Source of the DNA: Eubacterium sp. | GTDB taxonomy: Bacteria > Bacillota > Clostridia > Lachnospirales > Lachnospiraceae | Length of the DNA stretch: 62,659 nt | NCBI GenBank assembly: GCA_017459345.1 | Contig: JAFUDC010000098.1 | Location: 1 to 62,659, forward strand | Direction: 5' to 3' | Shown here: positions 1-9,506 of the stretch, one piece after another | Layout: every line of letters starts with the position of its first letter | Position numbering within the stretch: the stretch's first letter is position 1 | Program-made: the position numbers and the translations under genes | Notes under the pieces: model-generated | Database searches by the model: none | Told to the model about the DNA's origin: nothing | The model's input: the letters and a program-made list of their open reading frames with translations, nothing else

Positions 1-75
1 GAAGAGGGGGAGCGGATTATCCGCATGGGGCTTGCTGCTTCCCGGGCCATTGATGAGATATTTGAAAGCCTTTAA
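1..75 (+). CDS. C-terminal end of an unidentified protein (partial)
   Basis: An open frame enters from the left edge and ends with TAA after 24 codons; the last residues read AIDEIFESL. Only this tail is visible, so no family can be named. About 160 bp of AT-rich sequence without an obvious T-run terminator separates it from the tannase-like gene. Confidence 0.5.
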   Translation, partial: EEGERIIRMGLAASRAIDEIFESL

Positions 76-237
76 CATGCTTTTTCGGCGTATCTGATAT
101 TTACAATAATCGTAATGTATTATACAAGTATCTACCTGCATTCAGTGATACAATTACAGTGTATTTTAGGTATTTTTTATATATAAATCTATATCTGTGA
201 TGTAGTTTATGCATTGATTAAAAGGTGATTATCAGAT

Positions 238-1845
238 ATGGCGAAATGGGAATTTTTTAAAGGACATAGAGAGAACTGGTTTTCCTGGGATGTCTATAAC
301 TGGGTGGATATGTCAGACCCGGATTCTTATACGGACTATCCGGATCTCATGGACCGGTGCAGTCCGGACCGGGTGCGGAGGGCCTTATCTGCCTGGACGG
401 ACTATATGGTGATGGATGTTCGTTATTATCCCGCCGGAAGCTATAAGGAGCCGGGTAAACCCCTGCTTACCAATGTTCCGGCCTTCTGCCTGGTAAGGTT
501 AAAGGAATTCATATCCGGCAGGCATGTGGCCAACATCAAGCTCTTCCTGCCCCAGCGCTGGAACCGCCGCTTTATGGGGATAGCCGGTGCCGGATCCAAC
601 CTGGAGACAGACTGGGACAAGGAGCAGACCACCAACATCACATCCTGGCCCATGGCGGTACGCAACGGCTTTGCCTGTGTGGTTAACGACGGTGCCACCG
701 GCATGTTTGTGGATGCCTCCTGGGGCTTTTATGGCGGTGACCTGGAGTGGGATATGATTGAGAACTGGGCCTTCTATGGCACCCATCAGGTGACCATGAT
801 GGCCAAGGCTGTGGTGGAGGCTGTGTACGGAGACCGCATCTACAAGAGCTATATGCATGGAACCTCCGGGGGAGCCAGACAGATCATGGCCGAGGCCCAG
901 CGCTTTCCGGAGGACTATGACGGACTCTGGGCAGATGGCCCCCTCTATGATTATTACAATATGATGTTTTCCTGCCTCTGGGCAGCATTGATCTTTTATA
1001 ATGAACCTCACCGGGTGCCCCTTTCCAAGTTTCAGGCGGCGAAAAAGCTGGCCAGAAAGTGGCAGGACGCCAATAAAGTGACCACGGCATTTGACCCGTC
1101 GGAGTCTGACTGGCTGGACTTCCTGGCTCAGCTGATGGAGATATCCACACCGGACGGACGGATCAGCAAGGAAGATCTTCAGGTGATGATCAAGGTGTGG
1201 AACGGTCCCTTGCTTTCAGACGGAACCCGGATCACCTATGGATTCGGACCGGAGATTACCCAGTGGCCGGTAGGGCCAAGACAGTTTGGTTACCTTCGGA
1301 TCAAGGAGAACGGCCATCCATCGCTGATTCCTTTTGCACTTCAGCAGATGCGATGGATACGGAGGGATCCCAACTGGGATTTTACCACCTGTACCTATGA
1401 AGAATTTGAGAAAATGTATCTGGAGCATAAGGATGAATTTGCACGCTATGCCTGCTATGACCCGGACCTGCGCAAGATGGCAGCTTACAATAAGAAGCTG
1501 ATCCTGACCCACGGCACCGGCGACCACATTGTTCCTAACCAGATGTCCCTGGAATACTATAAAAAAGCCTGCGGCTATTTCAGGAGTGAGGCGGAGATGA
1601 AGCGGAATTTCCGGGCCTTTTTCCCAAGATACGGGGGGCATGCCCTTTATGACTGGGACGGTCCCAATGTGACCAACGCTTCCGGCTTAAGCGCCCTCAT
1701 GCGCTGGGTGGAGCAGGAGATTCCACCGGAAGAGCTTACTGCCATGAATTATGATTTCCTGGAGGAGAGGCTTGTCAAGGAATCCTCAGTACCTGTGTAT
1801 ACTCTTCATGAATCGGAGTACGGGACACCCTGGTTCCAGAGATAG
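238..1845 (+). CDS. Tannase/feruloyl esterase family alpha/beta hydrolase
   Basis: The 535-residue protein has the layout of the tannase/feruloyl esterase family (PF07519), which hydrolyses galloyl or feruloyl esters of plant phenolics. The nucleophile elbow HGTSGGARQ places the catalytic Ser near residue 210; the partners are probably Asp 429 in GTGDHIVP and His 468 in GGHALYDW. The following EAQRFPEDYDG segment is typical of the family. There is no signal peptide, so the enzyme should act in the cytoplasm on imported esters, unlike most fungal tannases. An AAGGTGA ribosome site lies about 10 bases before the ATG. A terminator follows, so it is probably transcribed alone, just ahead of another hydrolase and a sugar-type importer. 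The exact ester is unknown. Confidence 0.75.
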   Translation: MAKWEFFKGHRENWFSWDVYNWVDMSDPDSYTDYPDLMDRCSPDRVRRALSAWTDYMVMDVRYYPAGSYKEPGKPLLTNVPAFCLVRLKEFISGRHVANIKLFLPQRWNRRFMGIAGAGSNLETDWDKEQTTNITSWPMAVRNGFACVVNDGATGMFVDASWGFYGGDLEWDMIENWAFYGTHQVTMMAKAVVEAVYGDRIYKSYMHGTSGGARQIMAEAQRFPEDYDGLWADGPLYDYYNMMFSCLWAALIFYNEPHRVPLSKFQAAKKLARKWQDANKVTTAFDPSESDWLDFLAQLMEISTPDGRISKEDLQVMIKVWNGPLLSDGTRITYGFGPEITQWPVGPRQFGYLRIKENGHPSLIPFALQQMRWIRRDPNWDFTTCTYEEFEKMYLEHKDEFARYACYDPDLRKMAAYNKKLILTHGTGDHIVPNQMSLEYYKKACGYFRSEAEMKRNFRAFFPRYGGHALYDWDGPNVTNASGLSALMRWVEQEIPPEELTAMNYDFLEERLVKESSVPVYTLHESEYGTPWFQR

Positions 1846-1873
1846 CATCCGGTTTGGATATTAGATAGGCTTT

Positions 1874-1926
1874 AAGGCTGTCGTACCAAGAACTGATCAC
1901 ACAGTCTTTGGTGGGGCGGCCTTTTT
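1874..1926 (+). terminator. Rho-independent terminator after the tannase-like gene
   Basis: An imperfect inverted repeat (aaggctgtcgtaccaaga pairing with tctttggtggggcggcctt, with G-U pairs) ends in a run of T. It closes the tannase transcript before the next gene. Confidence 0.7.
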
Positions 1927-2025
1927 ATACGTAGAGCACACGGATTCAGATATGTAATCTGTCAGCAAGATGACCCGAATCCGCGCAGGGATTCGCTAGG
2001 GAGTATTGAAAGGAAGTGAAGAAGA

Positions 2026-3252
2026 ATGGAAGAGATTATTCTAACAGTCCCGGAGGAGGTGGGGATGTCTTCTGCCGGGCTGTCTTATATTGATGGAGTT
2101 ATGGAAAGAGCCATCAGGGAGAAGGTAAAAAAGGGGATGGTGACCCTGGTGGCCAGACATGGCAAGATCATTCAGTTTAAGGCCTACGGCCAGGCCCGGG
2201 AGGGGGTTCCCATGAAGAAGAACTGCATCTTCCGCCTGGCCTCCATGACCAAGCCCATCGGAGGCGTCGCCCTCATGCAGCTTTTTGATCAGGGCAAGGT
2301 CATGCCCTCTGACCTGCTTTCTGAATACATACCGGCCTTTGCGGATGTGAAGGTGGCAGAGGAGGGGAAGGATGGCAGTATTATTCTAAGAGAGCCGGAA
2401 AGGCAGATTTCCATCCATGATCTGATGACCATGCGGTCCGGCATCACAGCGGTGGCAAGGCTTGCCGAAGACCATCCCGGGGCAAGATACTGTGCAGGAA
2501 GGTACAAGGAAGCAGGAATCATTGACACCATGCATCCTCTTTCCGAAACTCTGGCCGATGTGGTGGATAAGCTGGCCGGCCTGCCCATAGCCTCAGATCC
2601 CGGCAGCAGGTGGGACTACTCCAACCTGTCCTCAGATGTGTGCGGGAGGATTGTGGAGCTGGTGAGCGGTCTGGATTTTAACACATACATCAACAGATAT
2701 ATTTTCGAGCCCCTGGGCATGAGGGAAACTGCCTTCTATCCTGATGAAAAGCTCTGGGACCGCATCCCTGCAGTCCATGCCTGCGGCAGCCTTGAGGAGC
2801 TTAAGGAACTGGATACGCCGGGTACGGATGATACCAGACTTCCCTTTGCCAGTGAGAAGAGATACTATAATCCGGCCGCCGGACTATGCGGCACGGCCTG
2901 GGATTATTATAAATTCGCTCAGATGCTTGCCAACAAAGGAACCTATAATAACCACAGAATCCTGAGTCCTAATTCCGTTCATCTGATGACACAGAACCAT
3001 ATCGGGGAGGAGAGGACATTTCTTTATGGTCATGGCTGGGGCTACATGATGAATGTGGAGGTGGATTACAATACGGTATTCAATTACATGGGGACCGGAT
3101 CCTACGGCTGGCATGGATACTGGGGAAGCGTATTTAATGTGTGGCCGGAGAAAGACCTGGTTGCCATCTTCTTATCCCAGTGTTCCCCTGTAGGGCCATC
3201 CTGGAAGGTGCAGGAGAGGTTCCTTAATGTGGTGGCGAATGCAGTCTTATAG
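2026..3252 (+). CDS. Serine hydrolase, beta-lactamase/class C esterase family
   Basis: This 408-residue protein belongs to the beta-lactamase-related serine hydrolases (PF00144), which include EstB-like esterases and D-aminopeptidases. The SxxK motif is SMTK at residues 73-76, and a YSN motif (DYSNLSSD) lies near residue 190. It has no signal peptide, so a role in penicillin resistance is unlikely and an intracellular esterase or amidase is more plausible. The ATG follows an AAAGGAAG site. Only 33 bp separate it from the solute-binding protein downstream with no terminator, which suggests it processes the substrate brought in by that importer. Substrate not determinable. Confidence 0.75.
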   Translation: MEEIILTVPEEVGMSSAGLSYIDGVMERAIREKVKKGMVTLVARHGKIIQFKAYGQAREGVPMKKNCIFRLASMTKPIGGVALMQLFDQGKVMPSDLLSEYIPAFADVKVAEEGKDGSIILREPERQISIHDLMTMRSGITAVARLAEDHPGARYCAGRYKEAGIIDTMHPLSETLADVVDKLAGLPIASDPGSRWDYSNLSSDVCGRIVELVSGLDFNTYINRYIFEPLGMRETAFYPDEKLWDRIPAVHACGSLEELKELDTPGTDDTRLPFASEKRYYNPAAGLCGTAWDYYKFAQMLANKGTYNNHRILSPNSVHLMTQNHIGEERTFLYGHGWGYMMNVEVDYNTVFNYMGTGSYGWHGYWGSVFNVWPEKDLVAIFLSQCSPVGPSWKVQERFLNVVANAVL

Positions 3253-3285
3253 GAATTGAAAAACATAATAACGAGGTGAAAGAGT

Positions 3286-4437
3286 ATGATAAGGAGAATC
3301 AGCGCAGTATTACTTGCAGTTACGATGGGACTTTCCCTGGCGGCCTGCGGAAGCGGGGCCGGGGCAGGTGCCGGAGAGAATACGACAGCTAAGATGGATG
3401 TCACGGTCAGTGAGACCGGCGAGAAGGTGAATGAGGACTTCAGCAAGAATGTCAATGTCAACCGTGCCAGTGAGTATGCCAAGAATGAGGTGGCTCTGCC
3501 TATCAGCGGGATCGGAAGGAGTGTCAGTACCAATGTAAAAGCGGCAGAGGATTATAATATCGTTGTGATGACCAGAAACTCAACCAATCCATACATGATC
3601 GGTATGTGGGAAGGCGGCAAACAGGCCGGCCTGGACATGGGCTGTACGGTTCAGACCCTGTCCCCCTCCAACCAGGATGCCATCGATGAGCAGATCACCA
3701 TCATGGAGAATATGATCGAGCAGGGCGTGGATGCTTTCGTCATTCATCCTTCTGACTCCAAGGGAATCCAGCCTGTTGTTGACCTGGCAAATGAGAAGGG
3801 CATCCCGGTGGTTGCCATCGGAACATCCCCGGATACGGGAGCCTTCATGCGGTCCGGCGTGGATTACTATGAGACAGGATACCTGGTAACCAAAGAGCTT
3901 TGCCAGGCCGCAGGCGGCAAGGGCAAGGTTGTGGTTCTGGAAGGACCGGTAGGCGTCCAGAATATGGAAGAGCGTAAGGCCGGCATCCAGGACGCGGTGG
4001 CAGAATTCCCGGATATGGAGATTGTGGCTTCCCAGACTGCCAACTGCAAGAGGAATGAAGGCAATCAGGTTATGGAGAACCTCCTTCAGAATAAGGACGT
4101 TGCAGATGGGCTGAGTGTGGTTGCCTGCTGCAATGACGAGATGGCTCTCGGTGCCATCCAGGCTCTCAAGAGCCAGAATATCACCGATGTTTTGATCGGA
4201 GGGGCAGACGGATCCAAGGATGCTTCCCAGGCAATCAAGTCCGGAGATATGTATGTGACCTACAACACGGATCCTTATGGTTCCACCTATCTTGCCGTGG
4301 CATACCTGGTACAGTATCTCAACGATAAAACTCTGCCGGAGGAATATTTCATTCCCTTCCCGTCAGAAAGAAATAATCCGCTCTTAAAGCAGGATAATGT
4401 ACAGGATTATATTGACAATGACCGCTGGTTTGAATAA
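3286..4437 (+). CDS. Sugar-type ABC transporter solute-binding lipoprotein (RbsB-like)
   Basis: This is a periplasmic-binding-protein type 1 (Peripla_BP_4, ribose/galactose-type) lipoprotein of 383 residues. The signal ends in LSLAACGSG, with the lipid-bearing Cys at about residue 21, followed by a Gly/Ala-rich spacer. The mature domain begins near YNIVVMTRNSTNPYM and has the usual HPSDSKGIQPVVDLANEKGIPVVAI core and an NDEMALGAIQAL hinge-side segment. It should bind the ligand outside the membrane and deliver it to the permease pair encoded downstream. Ligand class (sugar, polyol or aryl-glycoside) cannot be told from sequence alone; neighbouring esterases hint at a plant-derived compound. 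Confidence 0.85.
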   Translation: MIRRISAVLLAVTMGLSLAACGSGAGAGAGENTTAKMDVTVSETGEKVNEDFSKNVNVNRASEYAKNEVALPISGIGRSVSTNVKAAEDYNIVVMTRNSTNPYMIGMWEGGKQAGLDMGCTVQTLSPSNQDAIDEQITIMENMIEQGVDAFVIHPSDSKGIQPVVDLANEKGIPVVAIGTSPDTGAFMRSGVDYYETGYLVTKELCQAAGGKGKVVVLEGPVGVQNMEERKAGIQDAVAEFPDMEIVASQTANCKRNEGNQVMENLLQNKDVADGLSVVACCNDEMALGAIQALKSQNITDVLIGGADGSKDASQAIKSGDMYVTYNTDPYGSTYLAVAYLVQYLNDKTLPEEYFIPFPSERNNPLLKQDNVQDYIDNDRWFE

Positions 4438-5962
4438 GGACAAATCATATAAGGAAAAGCCGATTTTAAGCATCCGGGGACTGACCAAGGTCTTTCCCGG
4501 GGTGAAGGCCCTGGATCAGGTGGATTTTGACCTTTACCCCGGGGAGGTACATATCCTGGTGGGAGAGAACGGGGCCGGGAAGTCCACCCTTTCCAAGTGC
4601 CTGCTGGGTGTCTACCAGCCGGATGAGGGAGAAATCTTCTATGACGGACAGCCGGTACGGTTTTCTTCCCCCCGGGATGCCCTTCAGGCGGGGATTGCCG
4701 CCGTCTACCAGGAGCTCACCATGATTCCCTGGCTGACCGCTCCCCAGAATATCTTCTTTAACCGGGAGCCCAGGATCAAGGGGACTCCCCTGATTGATAA
4801 AAAGAAGATGACAGAGGATTGCAGGGCGCTGCTTGAAGGCCTTCACAGCAGCGCCATCAATCTGTCAGTCCCGGTAAAGAAGCTGGGGGTGGCAGAGCAG
4901 CAGATGCTGGAGATTGCCAAGGCCCTGTCCTTTCATCCCAGGGTACTGATTTTAGATGAGCCCACCGCCACCTTGTCTGCTCAGGAGACAGACTCCCTCT
5001 TTGCCCGGATCGAAAGTCTTACGGAAGCCGGGATAGGGATCATCTATATATCCCACAGGATGAGTGAGTATCGAAGGATCGGCGACCGTATCACAGTCCT
5101 CCGGGACGGGAAAAAGGTTTCCACGGAAAAAAACGGAAATCTCACGGAGGATCAGCTGATCCATCTGATGGTGGGCCGGAGTCTCAGCCAGATCTATCAG
5201 AAGAGCCCCAATACATTTTCCGGAGAGGTACTGCGGGTAGAAGGCCTCAGCGACCGGGCCGGCAAGGTTAAGAACTGCTCCCTGACCCTGAAGAAGGGGG
5301 AGATCGTCGGTCTTTCCGGCCTCGTGGGCTCGGGACGTACTGAGCTTGCCAGGCTGATTTACGGGATTGACCGGCCGGCTGCCGGCAGGGTGATCCTCCA
5401 TGGCAGGGACATGACCCGGTCTTCGCCTAAGGCAAAGGTTGATGCCGGTCTTGGATTTCTGCCGGAGGACCGGAAGCTCAGCGGGCTTACCATCAAGGCA
5501 CCCATCGACTGGAATGTGGTGGCGGCAAGCCTTTCAAAGTACTTCCCCCACCTGTATCTTTCCGAGAGGAAAAATGAAGCGATTGCCAGGGATTACGTGG
5601 ATGAGCTGAAGATCAAGACGCCTGATGTGCACAGACAGACGGAAGACCTGTCCGGAGGCAACCAGCAGAAGGTGGTCATCGCCAAGTGGCTGGCATCCGA
5701 TACAGATATTCTTATTTTTGATGAGCCCACCAGAGGCATCGACATCGGAGCCAGGATGGAAATCTACCGGCTGATGGATGCCCTCACCGCAGAGGGCAAA
5801 TCTATCCTGATGATCTCTTCGGACCTCTCCGAGGTCATCTCCATGAGTGACCGCCTCTATGTAATGCGGGAGGGACAGATTATTTCTGAGATGCAAAAAG
5901 ATGAATTCTCCATGGAGAGGATCGGTCAGCTGATGCTGGCAGATCGCAGTAATAATCAATGA
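4397..5962 (+). CDS. Sugar-type ABC transporter ATP-binding protein (RbsA/MglA-like)
   Basis: Two tandem ABC domains in one 521-residue chain, as in RbsA. The first has Walker A GENGAGKST and Walker B LILDEPTATLS, with a degenerate signature (LGVAEQQMLEIAKAL). The second has the degenerate Walker A GLVGSGRTE and a full LSGGNQQKVVIAKWL signature. This division of labour is normal for the family. The frame opens inside the end of the lipoprotein gene. An ATG at 4397 lies too close to an AGGA for ideal spacing; ATG 4418 or TTG 4430 (giving MNKDKSY) are plausible alternatives. It couples ATP hydrolysis to the two permeases that follow. Confidence 0.88.
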   Translation: MYRIILTMTAGLNKDKSYKEKPILSIRGLTKVFPGVKALDQVDFDLYPGEVHILVGENGAGKSTLSKCLLGVYQPDEGEIFYDGQPVRFSSPRDALQAGIAAVYQELTMIPWLTAPQNIFFNREPRIKGTPLIDKKKMTEDCRALLEGLHSSAINLSVPVKKLGVAEQQMLEIAKALSFHPRVLILDEPTATLSAQETDSLFARIESLTEAGIGIIYISHRMSEYRRIGDRITVLRDGKKVSTEKNGNLTEDQLIHLMVGRSLSQIYQKSPNTFSGEVLRVEGLSDRAGKVKNCSLTLKKGEIVGLSGLVGSGRTELARLIYGIDRPAAGRVILHGRDMTRSSPKAKVDAGLGFLPEDRKLSGLTIKAPIDWNVVAASLSKYFPHLYLSERKNEAIARDYVDELKIKTPDVHRQTEDLSGGNQQKVVIAKWLASDTDILIFDEPTRGIDIGARMEIYRLMDALTAEGKSILMISSDLSEVISMSDRLYVMREGQIISEMQKDEFSMERIGQLMLADRSNNQ

Positions 5963-6957
5963 AAAAACAAGAATCGACTCTACCCGGAACAAATTCTAAT
6001 TTTATAAAGGTAAGGAACATCCTTTTCCGCCTTCCGACAGCTCTCTACATGATGCTTCTGCTTATGTTTTTTTACAGTCTGCTGGTGGATCACTATTTCT
6101 CTTTAAGCAATATGTCCAACATATTAAGCCAGTCAGCGCCTCTGCTGGTCCTTGCCTGCGGTCAGACCCTGATTGTGCTGATGCAGGGAACCGACCTTTC
6201 CGTGGGAGCCCAGGCCAGCGCCATCGGCGTCATCTGGTTTACCTTTCTTAATATGGGCCTTCCCCTGGTCATGGCAGCCCTGCTGGCTGTCCTCATGGGA
6301 GCCTGCTTCGGCTTCCTGAACGGAGTAATCGCAGCCAAAGGGCTGCTGCCGGTCTTTATCGTGACCCTGGGTACCCAGAATATCTTCCGGTCAACGGCTT
6401 TTCTGACATCCCATGACCAGACCCTCTACTATTCCCATCCCATCTTCCGAATCATCGCCAAGACGGGATTTCTGGGTCTTTCCTGGTCAGTATGGATTGC
6501 ACTTGGCTGTTTCCTCTTTACCTGGGTCCTCTTAAGGAAGACTCCCTTTGGGATGAAGGTGACCGGAATAGGCGGCAACCCTGAGGCGCTGACCCTGTCC
6601 GGGGCCAGGATCAGCAAGACGACCATTCTGGCCTTTACCTATACGGGAATCATGGCTGCCATCGGATCTTTGCTCCTGTGCTGCAGGATTGAATCAGGCA
6701 ACCCCAACGCCGGAAACGGCCTGGAATTTAACTCCATAGCAGCGGTTCTCCTGGGAGGCACCTCCATGCGGGAGGGCAGAGGAGGCGTGGAGGGAACCAT
6801 CTTCGGCGTCCTTCTTCTTCAGATACTGAAATCGGGACTGACCCAGGTAGGGATATCCTCCATCTATCAGAATGCCATCATCGGGACAGTGGTTCTCTTT
6901 GCCATTATCCTTGATCAGATATTAAAAAATGTCCGTAACCGACAGGAGGTGATCTGA
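5959..6957 (+). CDS. Sugar-type ABC transporter permease 1 (RbsC-like)
   Basis: A 332-residue integral membrane protein of the BPD_transp_2 family with about eight to ten hydrophobic segments. It contains the family signatures GTDLSVGAQASAIG, GVIAAKGLLPVFIVTLGTQ and AAVLLGGTSMREGRGG. It overlaps the ATPase stop by four bases (ATGA), a sign of translational coupling, and is itself followed by a second, different permease, so the channel is probably a heterodimer. Confidence 0.88.
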   Translation: MKKQESTLPGTNSNFIKVRNILFRLPTALYMMLLLMFFYSLLVDHYFSLSNMSNILSQSAPLLVLACGQTLIVLMQGTDLSVGAQASAIGVIWFTFLNMGLPLVMAALLAVLMGACFGFLNGVIAAKGLLPVFIVTLGTQNIFRSTAFLTSHDQTLYYSHPIFRIIAKTGFLGLSWSVWIALGCFLFTWVLLRKTPFGMKVTGIGGNPEALTLSGARISKTTILAFTYTGIMAAIGSLLLCCRIESGNPNAGNGLEFNSIAAVLLGGTSMREGRGGVEGTIFGVLLLQILKSGLTQVGISSIYQNAIIGTVVLFAIILDQILKNVRNRQEVI

Positions 6958-7892
6958 TGCGGGTTATTAACCGGAAGCTTACTTACATCCTCATCAGTAT
7001 TCTGCTGCTTTCTGTGGTATCCACCATCCTGCAGCCCTCCTTCCTGTCTTTTTCCAATATCATCATTGTGTTAAGGCAGACCAGCATTCTCCTGATCCTA
7101 AGTCTGGGGCTTACCGGAGTGGTTCTGACCGGCAATATCGACCTATCTGTGGGGGCAAATGCAGCTCTGACCGGTTGTATCTGTGCCAAACTGCTGGTCA
7201 GCGGCAGGCCCATAGCCCAGGCTATCCTGTTAAGTCTTATGGTGGGAATAGTCACCGGACTTTGCAATGGCCTCCTGGTCGGATTGCTGAAACTTCCCTC
7301 CTTTGTGGCGACTTACGGTGTCAACATGGTAGCCAGCGGCATCGCCACCATTGTCATGAACGGAGGAATCATCTATGATCTGCCTGCCGGCTTTACCACC
7401 CTGGGGATTGGTTATCTGGGCCCCCTGCCCATTCCCGTGATCCTGGCAGCCATCATGTACGTCATTTTTCTTCTTGTCTATCAGAAAACCACTCTGGGGC
7501 GCAACATTTACATGATTGGATATAACAAGCTAGCCGCAGACTATTCTGCCGTAAACAGTCTGGCCGTTCTCCTTATTGCTTACATCTTCTGCGGCCTTAC
7601 CGGATCCATGGGTGGAATTATCCTGACGGCCCGGCTCAATGCAGCCGATGCCGGGATGAGTGAGGCCTACGGCCTGCAGATTGTGGCCGCTGTGGTTGTC
7701 GGAGGCACCTCACTCTTAGGGGGCGAGGGAGGAGTGACCGGAACGGTTTTGGGGGCCATGATCCTTACCATGATCGTCAATATCATGAATATGAACCGGA
7801 TCAATTCCTCCTGGCAGAGCTTTGTTCTTGGCCTGATCATTCTTGTCATGGCCTGGATCAATATCCGGGCTGACAGGAAGCGTACGGCTTAG
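6957..7892 (+). CDS. Sugar-type ABC transporter permease 2 (RbsC-like)
   Basis: A second BPD_transp_2 permease of 311 residues, beginning on the last base of the preceding stop codon. It carries GNIDLSVGANAALTG, GLLKLPSFVATYG and AVVVGGTSLLGGEGGVTG, matching the equivalent positions of the first permease. It completes the importer (lipoprotein, double ATPase, two permeases). The 267 bp that follow hold no gene; the closest thing to a control element is an imperfect dyad aatgtata-aaaa-tgtacatt near 7979-7998. Confidence 0.87.
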   Translation: MRVINRKLTYILISILLLSVVSTILQPSFLSFSNIIIVLRQTSILLILSLGLTGVVLTGNIDLSVGANAALTGCICAKLLVSGRPIAQAILLSLMVGIVTGLCNGLLVGLLKLPSFVATYGVNMVASGIATIVMNGGIIYDLPAGFTTLGIGYLGPLPIPVILAAIMYVIFLLVYQKTTLGRNIYMIGYNKLAADYSAVNSLAVLLIAYIFCGLTGSMGGIILTARLNAADAGMSEAYGLQIVAAVVVGGTSLLGGEGGVTGTVLGAMILTMIVNIMNMNRINSSWQSFVLGLIILVMAWINIRADRKRTA

Positions 7893-8159
7893 TAATCATT
7901 GAACTATAATGTGATGCTGACTATATCATCCAGGCTGAAAGGAATCCTGAGACATCTAACTTTGTACAAACAAATCAAAATGTATAAAAATGTACATTAT
8001 AGTAAAAATCAGAGCGAAAATTCATCTTAATTTTTCGGATTTTCATCTTTACTAATTGTGACAATTATCTTAAGATATACGTGTAGCTGTTCTTTTAGAC
8101 TGGGCGGCTGCACGTATTACTTTATTATTCTTTCATAAATATGAGGAGGAACAAAGAAA

Positions 8160-9395
8160 ATGAAAAAATTACTCACATTTCTTCTTGCGGCTGTGATGGT
8201 AATTTCCTTAGCTGCCTGCGGTGGTTCGGGATCAGCACCTGCAGAGTCCACAGAGGGTGGAGCTGCAGCAGCAGATGCATCCGCCATCAAGGTAGGTGCC
8301 ATCATGGTCGGTGACGAGAACGAAGGCTATTCAGAGGCTCATCTTAAGGGTGTTCAGGCCATGAAGGAAGCTCTGGGCCTTTCTGATGACCAGGTGATCA
8401 TCAAGACCAACATCGGCGAAGACGAGAGCTGCTATGATGCAGCAGTAGACCTGGCTGACCAGGGATGCAGCATTATCTTTGCCAATAGTTTCGGACATGA
8501 AGATTACATGATCCAGGCTGCAGGGGAGTTCCCGGATGTACAGTTCTGTCATGCTACCGGTTATCAGGCAGCTTCTTCCGGACTTGCCAACATGCACAAC
8601 TTCTTTACCAATGTCTATGAATCCCGTTATGTCTCCGGTGTGGTTGCCGGCATGAAGTTAAATGAGATGATTGACAATGGAGATATCACTGCAGACCAGT
8701 GCAAGATCGGTTATGTAGGTGCCTATCCTTACGCAGAGGTTATCAGCGGATATTCATCCTTCTACCTTGGTGTGAAGTCCGTATGCGAAAGTGCCACAAT
8801 GGAAGTGAAGTTCACCAACAGCTGGGCATCCATGGACTTAGAGAAGGAATGTGCAGAACAGCTTATCGCTGATGGCTGTGTCCTGATCAGCCAGCATGCT
8901 GATACCACAGGTGCTCCCGGTGCCTGCGAGACTGCCAAGGTTCCCTGTGTTGGATATAACATTGACATGATTCCGACTGCCCCCAACTATGCCCTTACTT
9001 CTGCTTCCATCAACTGGGCTCCTTACTACACTGAGGCAGTTCAGGCTGTGATCGATGGCAATACTATTCCTGCTGACTGGTGCCAGGGCTATGCAGAAGG
9101 CGCTGACCTGATCACTCCGATCAACGAGGCAGCTGTTGCAGAGGGTACCGCAGAGAAGGTTGCTGAAGTAGAAGCCGCCATCAAGGACGGTTCCTTAAAG
9201 GTATTCGATACCTCTACATTTACCGTAGGCGGAAAGACCCTGGAAGAGCTGGTTGAGGCAGGAGATGAGACAGCCACTCAGCTGTCCGCTCAGATTTCCG
9301 ACGGTTACTTCCATGAATCCGACGTGGCAGGCGGTTTCGGATCTGCTCCGGCATTCAACTTCACAATTGATGGCATCACCACCATCATGGAATAA
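8160..9395 (+). CDS. BMP-family nucleoside-type solute-binding lipoprotein
   Basis: A 411-residue lipoprotein of the basic membrane protein (Bmp/PnrA/NupN) family, which captures purine nucleosides or related ligands for ABC import. The lipobox SLAACGGSG puts the lipidated Cys near residue 20, followed by a low-complexity Ser/Ala/Glu spacer. The core begins at IKVGAIMVGDENEGYSEAH and includes NSFGHEDYMIQAAGEFPDVQF and the BMP-type RYVSGVVAGM. A good GAGGAGGAAC ribosome site precedes the ATG. The gene heads a four-gene importer and is separated from the ATPase by hairpins that may keep binding protein in excess. No purine riboswitch is visible upstream. Confidence 0.87.
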   Translation: MKKLLTFLLAAVMVISLAACGGSGSAPAESTEGGAAAADASAIKVGAIMVGDENEGYSEAHLKGVQAMKEALGLSDDQVIIKTNIGEDESCYDAAVDLADQGCSIIFANSFGHEDYMIQAAGEFPDVQFCHATGYQAASSGLANMHNFFTNVYESRYVSGVVAGMKLNEMIDNGDITADQCKIGYVGAYPYAEVISGYSSFYLGVKSVCESATMEVKFTNSWASMDLEKECAEQLIADGCVLISQHADTTGAPGACETAKVPCVGYNIDMIPTAPNYALTSASINWAPYYTEAVQAVIDGNTIPADWCQGYAEGADLITPINEAAVAEGTAEKVAEVEAAIKDGSLKVFDTSTFTVGGKTLEELVEAGDETATQLSAQISDGYFHESDVAGGFGSAPAFNFTIDGITTIME

Positions 9396-9449
9396 TAAAA
9401 GACAGGCTCAAGCTGTTTAAGATCTGAATATATCTTGAGCTGTTCATGC

Positions 9450-9479
9450 AGGCAGAGCGGCCTTAGGCCCGCTCTGCCT
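9450..9479 (+). other. Intercistronic hairpin between binding protein and ATPase genes
   Basis: A GC-rich stem (aggcagagcggcc against ggcccgctctgcct, loop tta) follows a weaker dyad (gctcaag ... cttgagc, 9407-9440). There is no T-run, so partial termination or 3-prime end stabilisation of the binding-protein message is more likely than full termination. Confidence 0.55.
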
Positions 9480-9506
9480 ACGTTTATTACTTAAGGAGGA
9501 GCCACA

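Noticed and set aside
2026-3252. Annotating the serine hydrolase as an antibiotic-resistance beta-lactamase.
   Set aside because: It has no signal peptide, belongs to the broad esterase-like group and sits beside a sugar-type importer.
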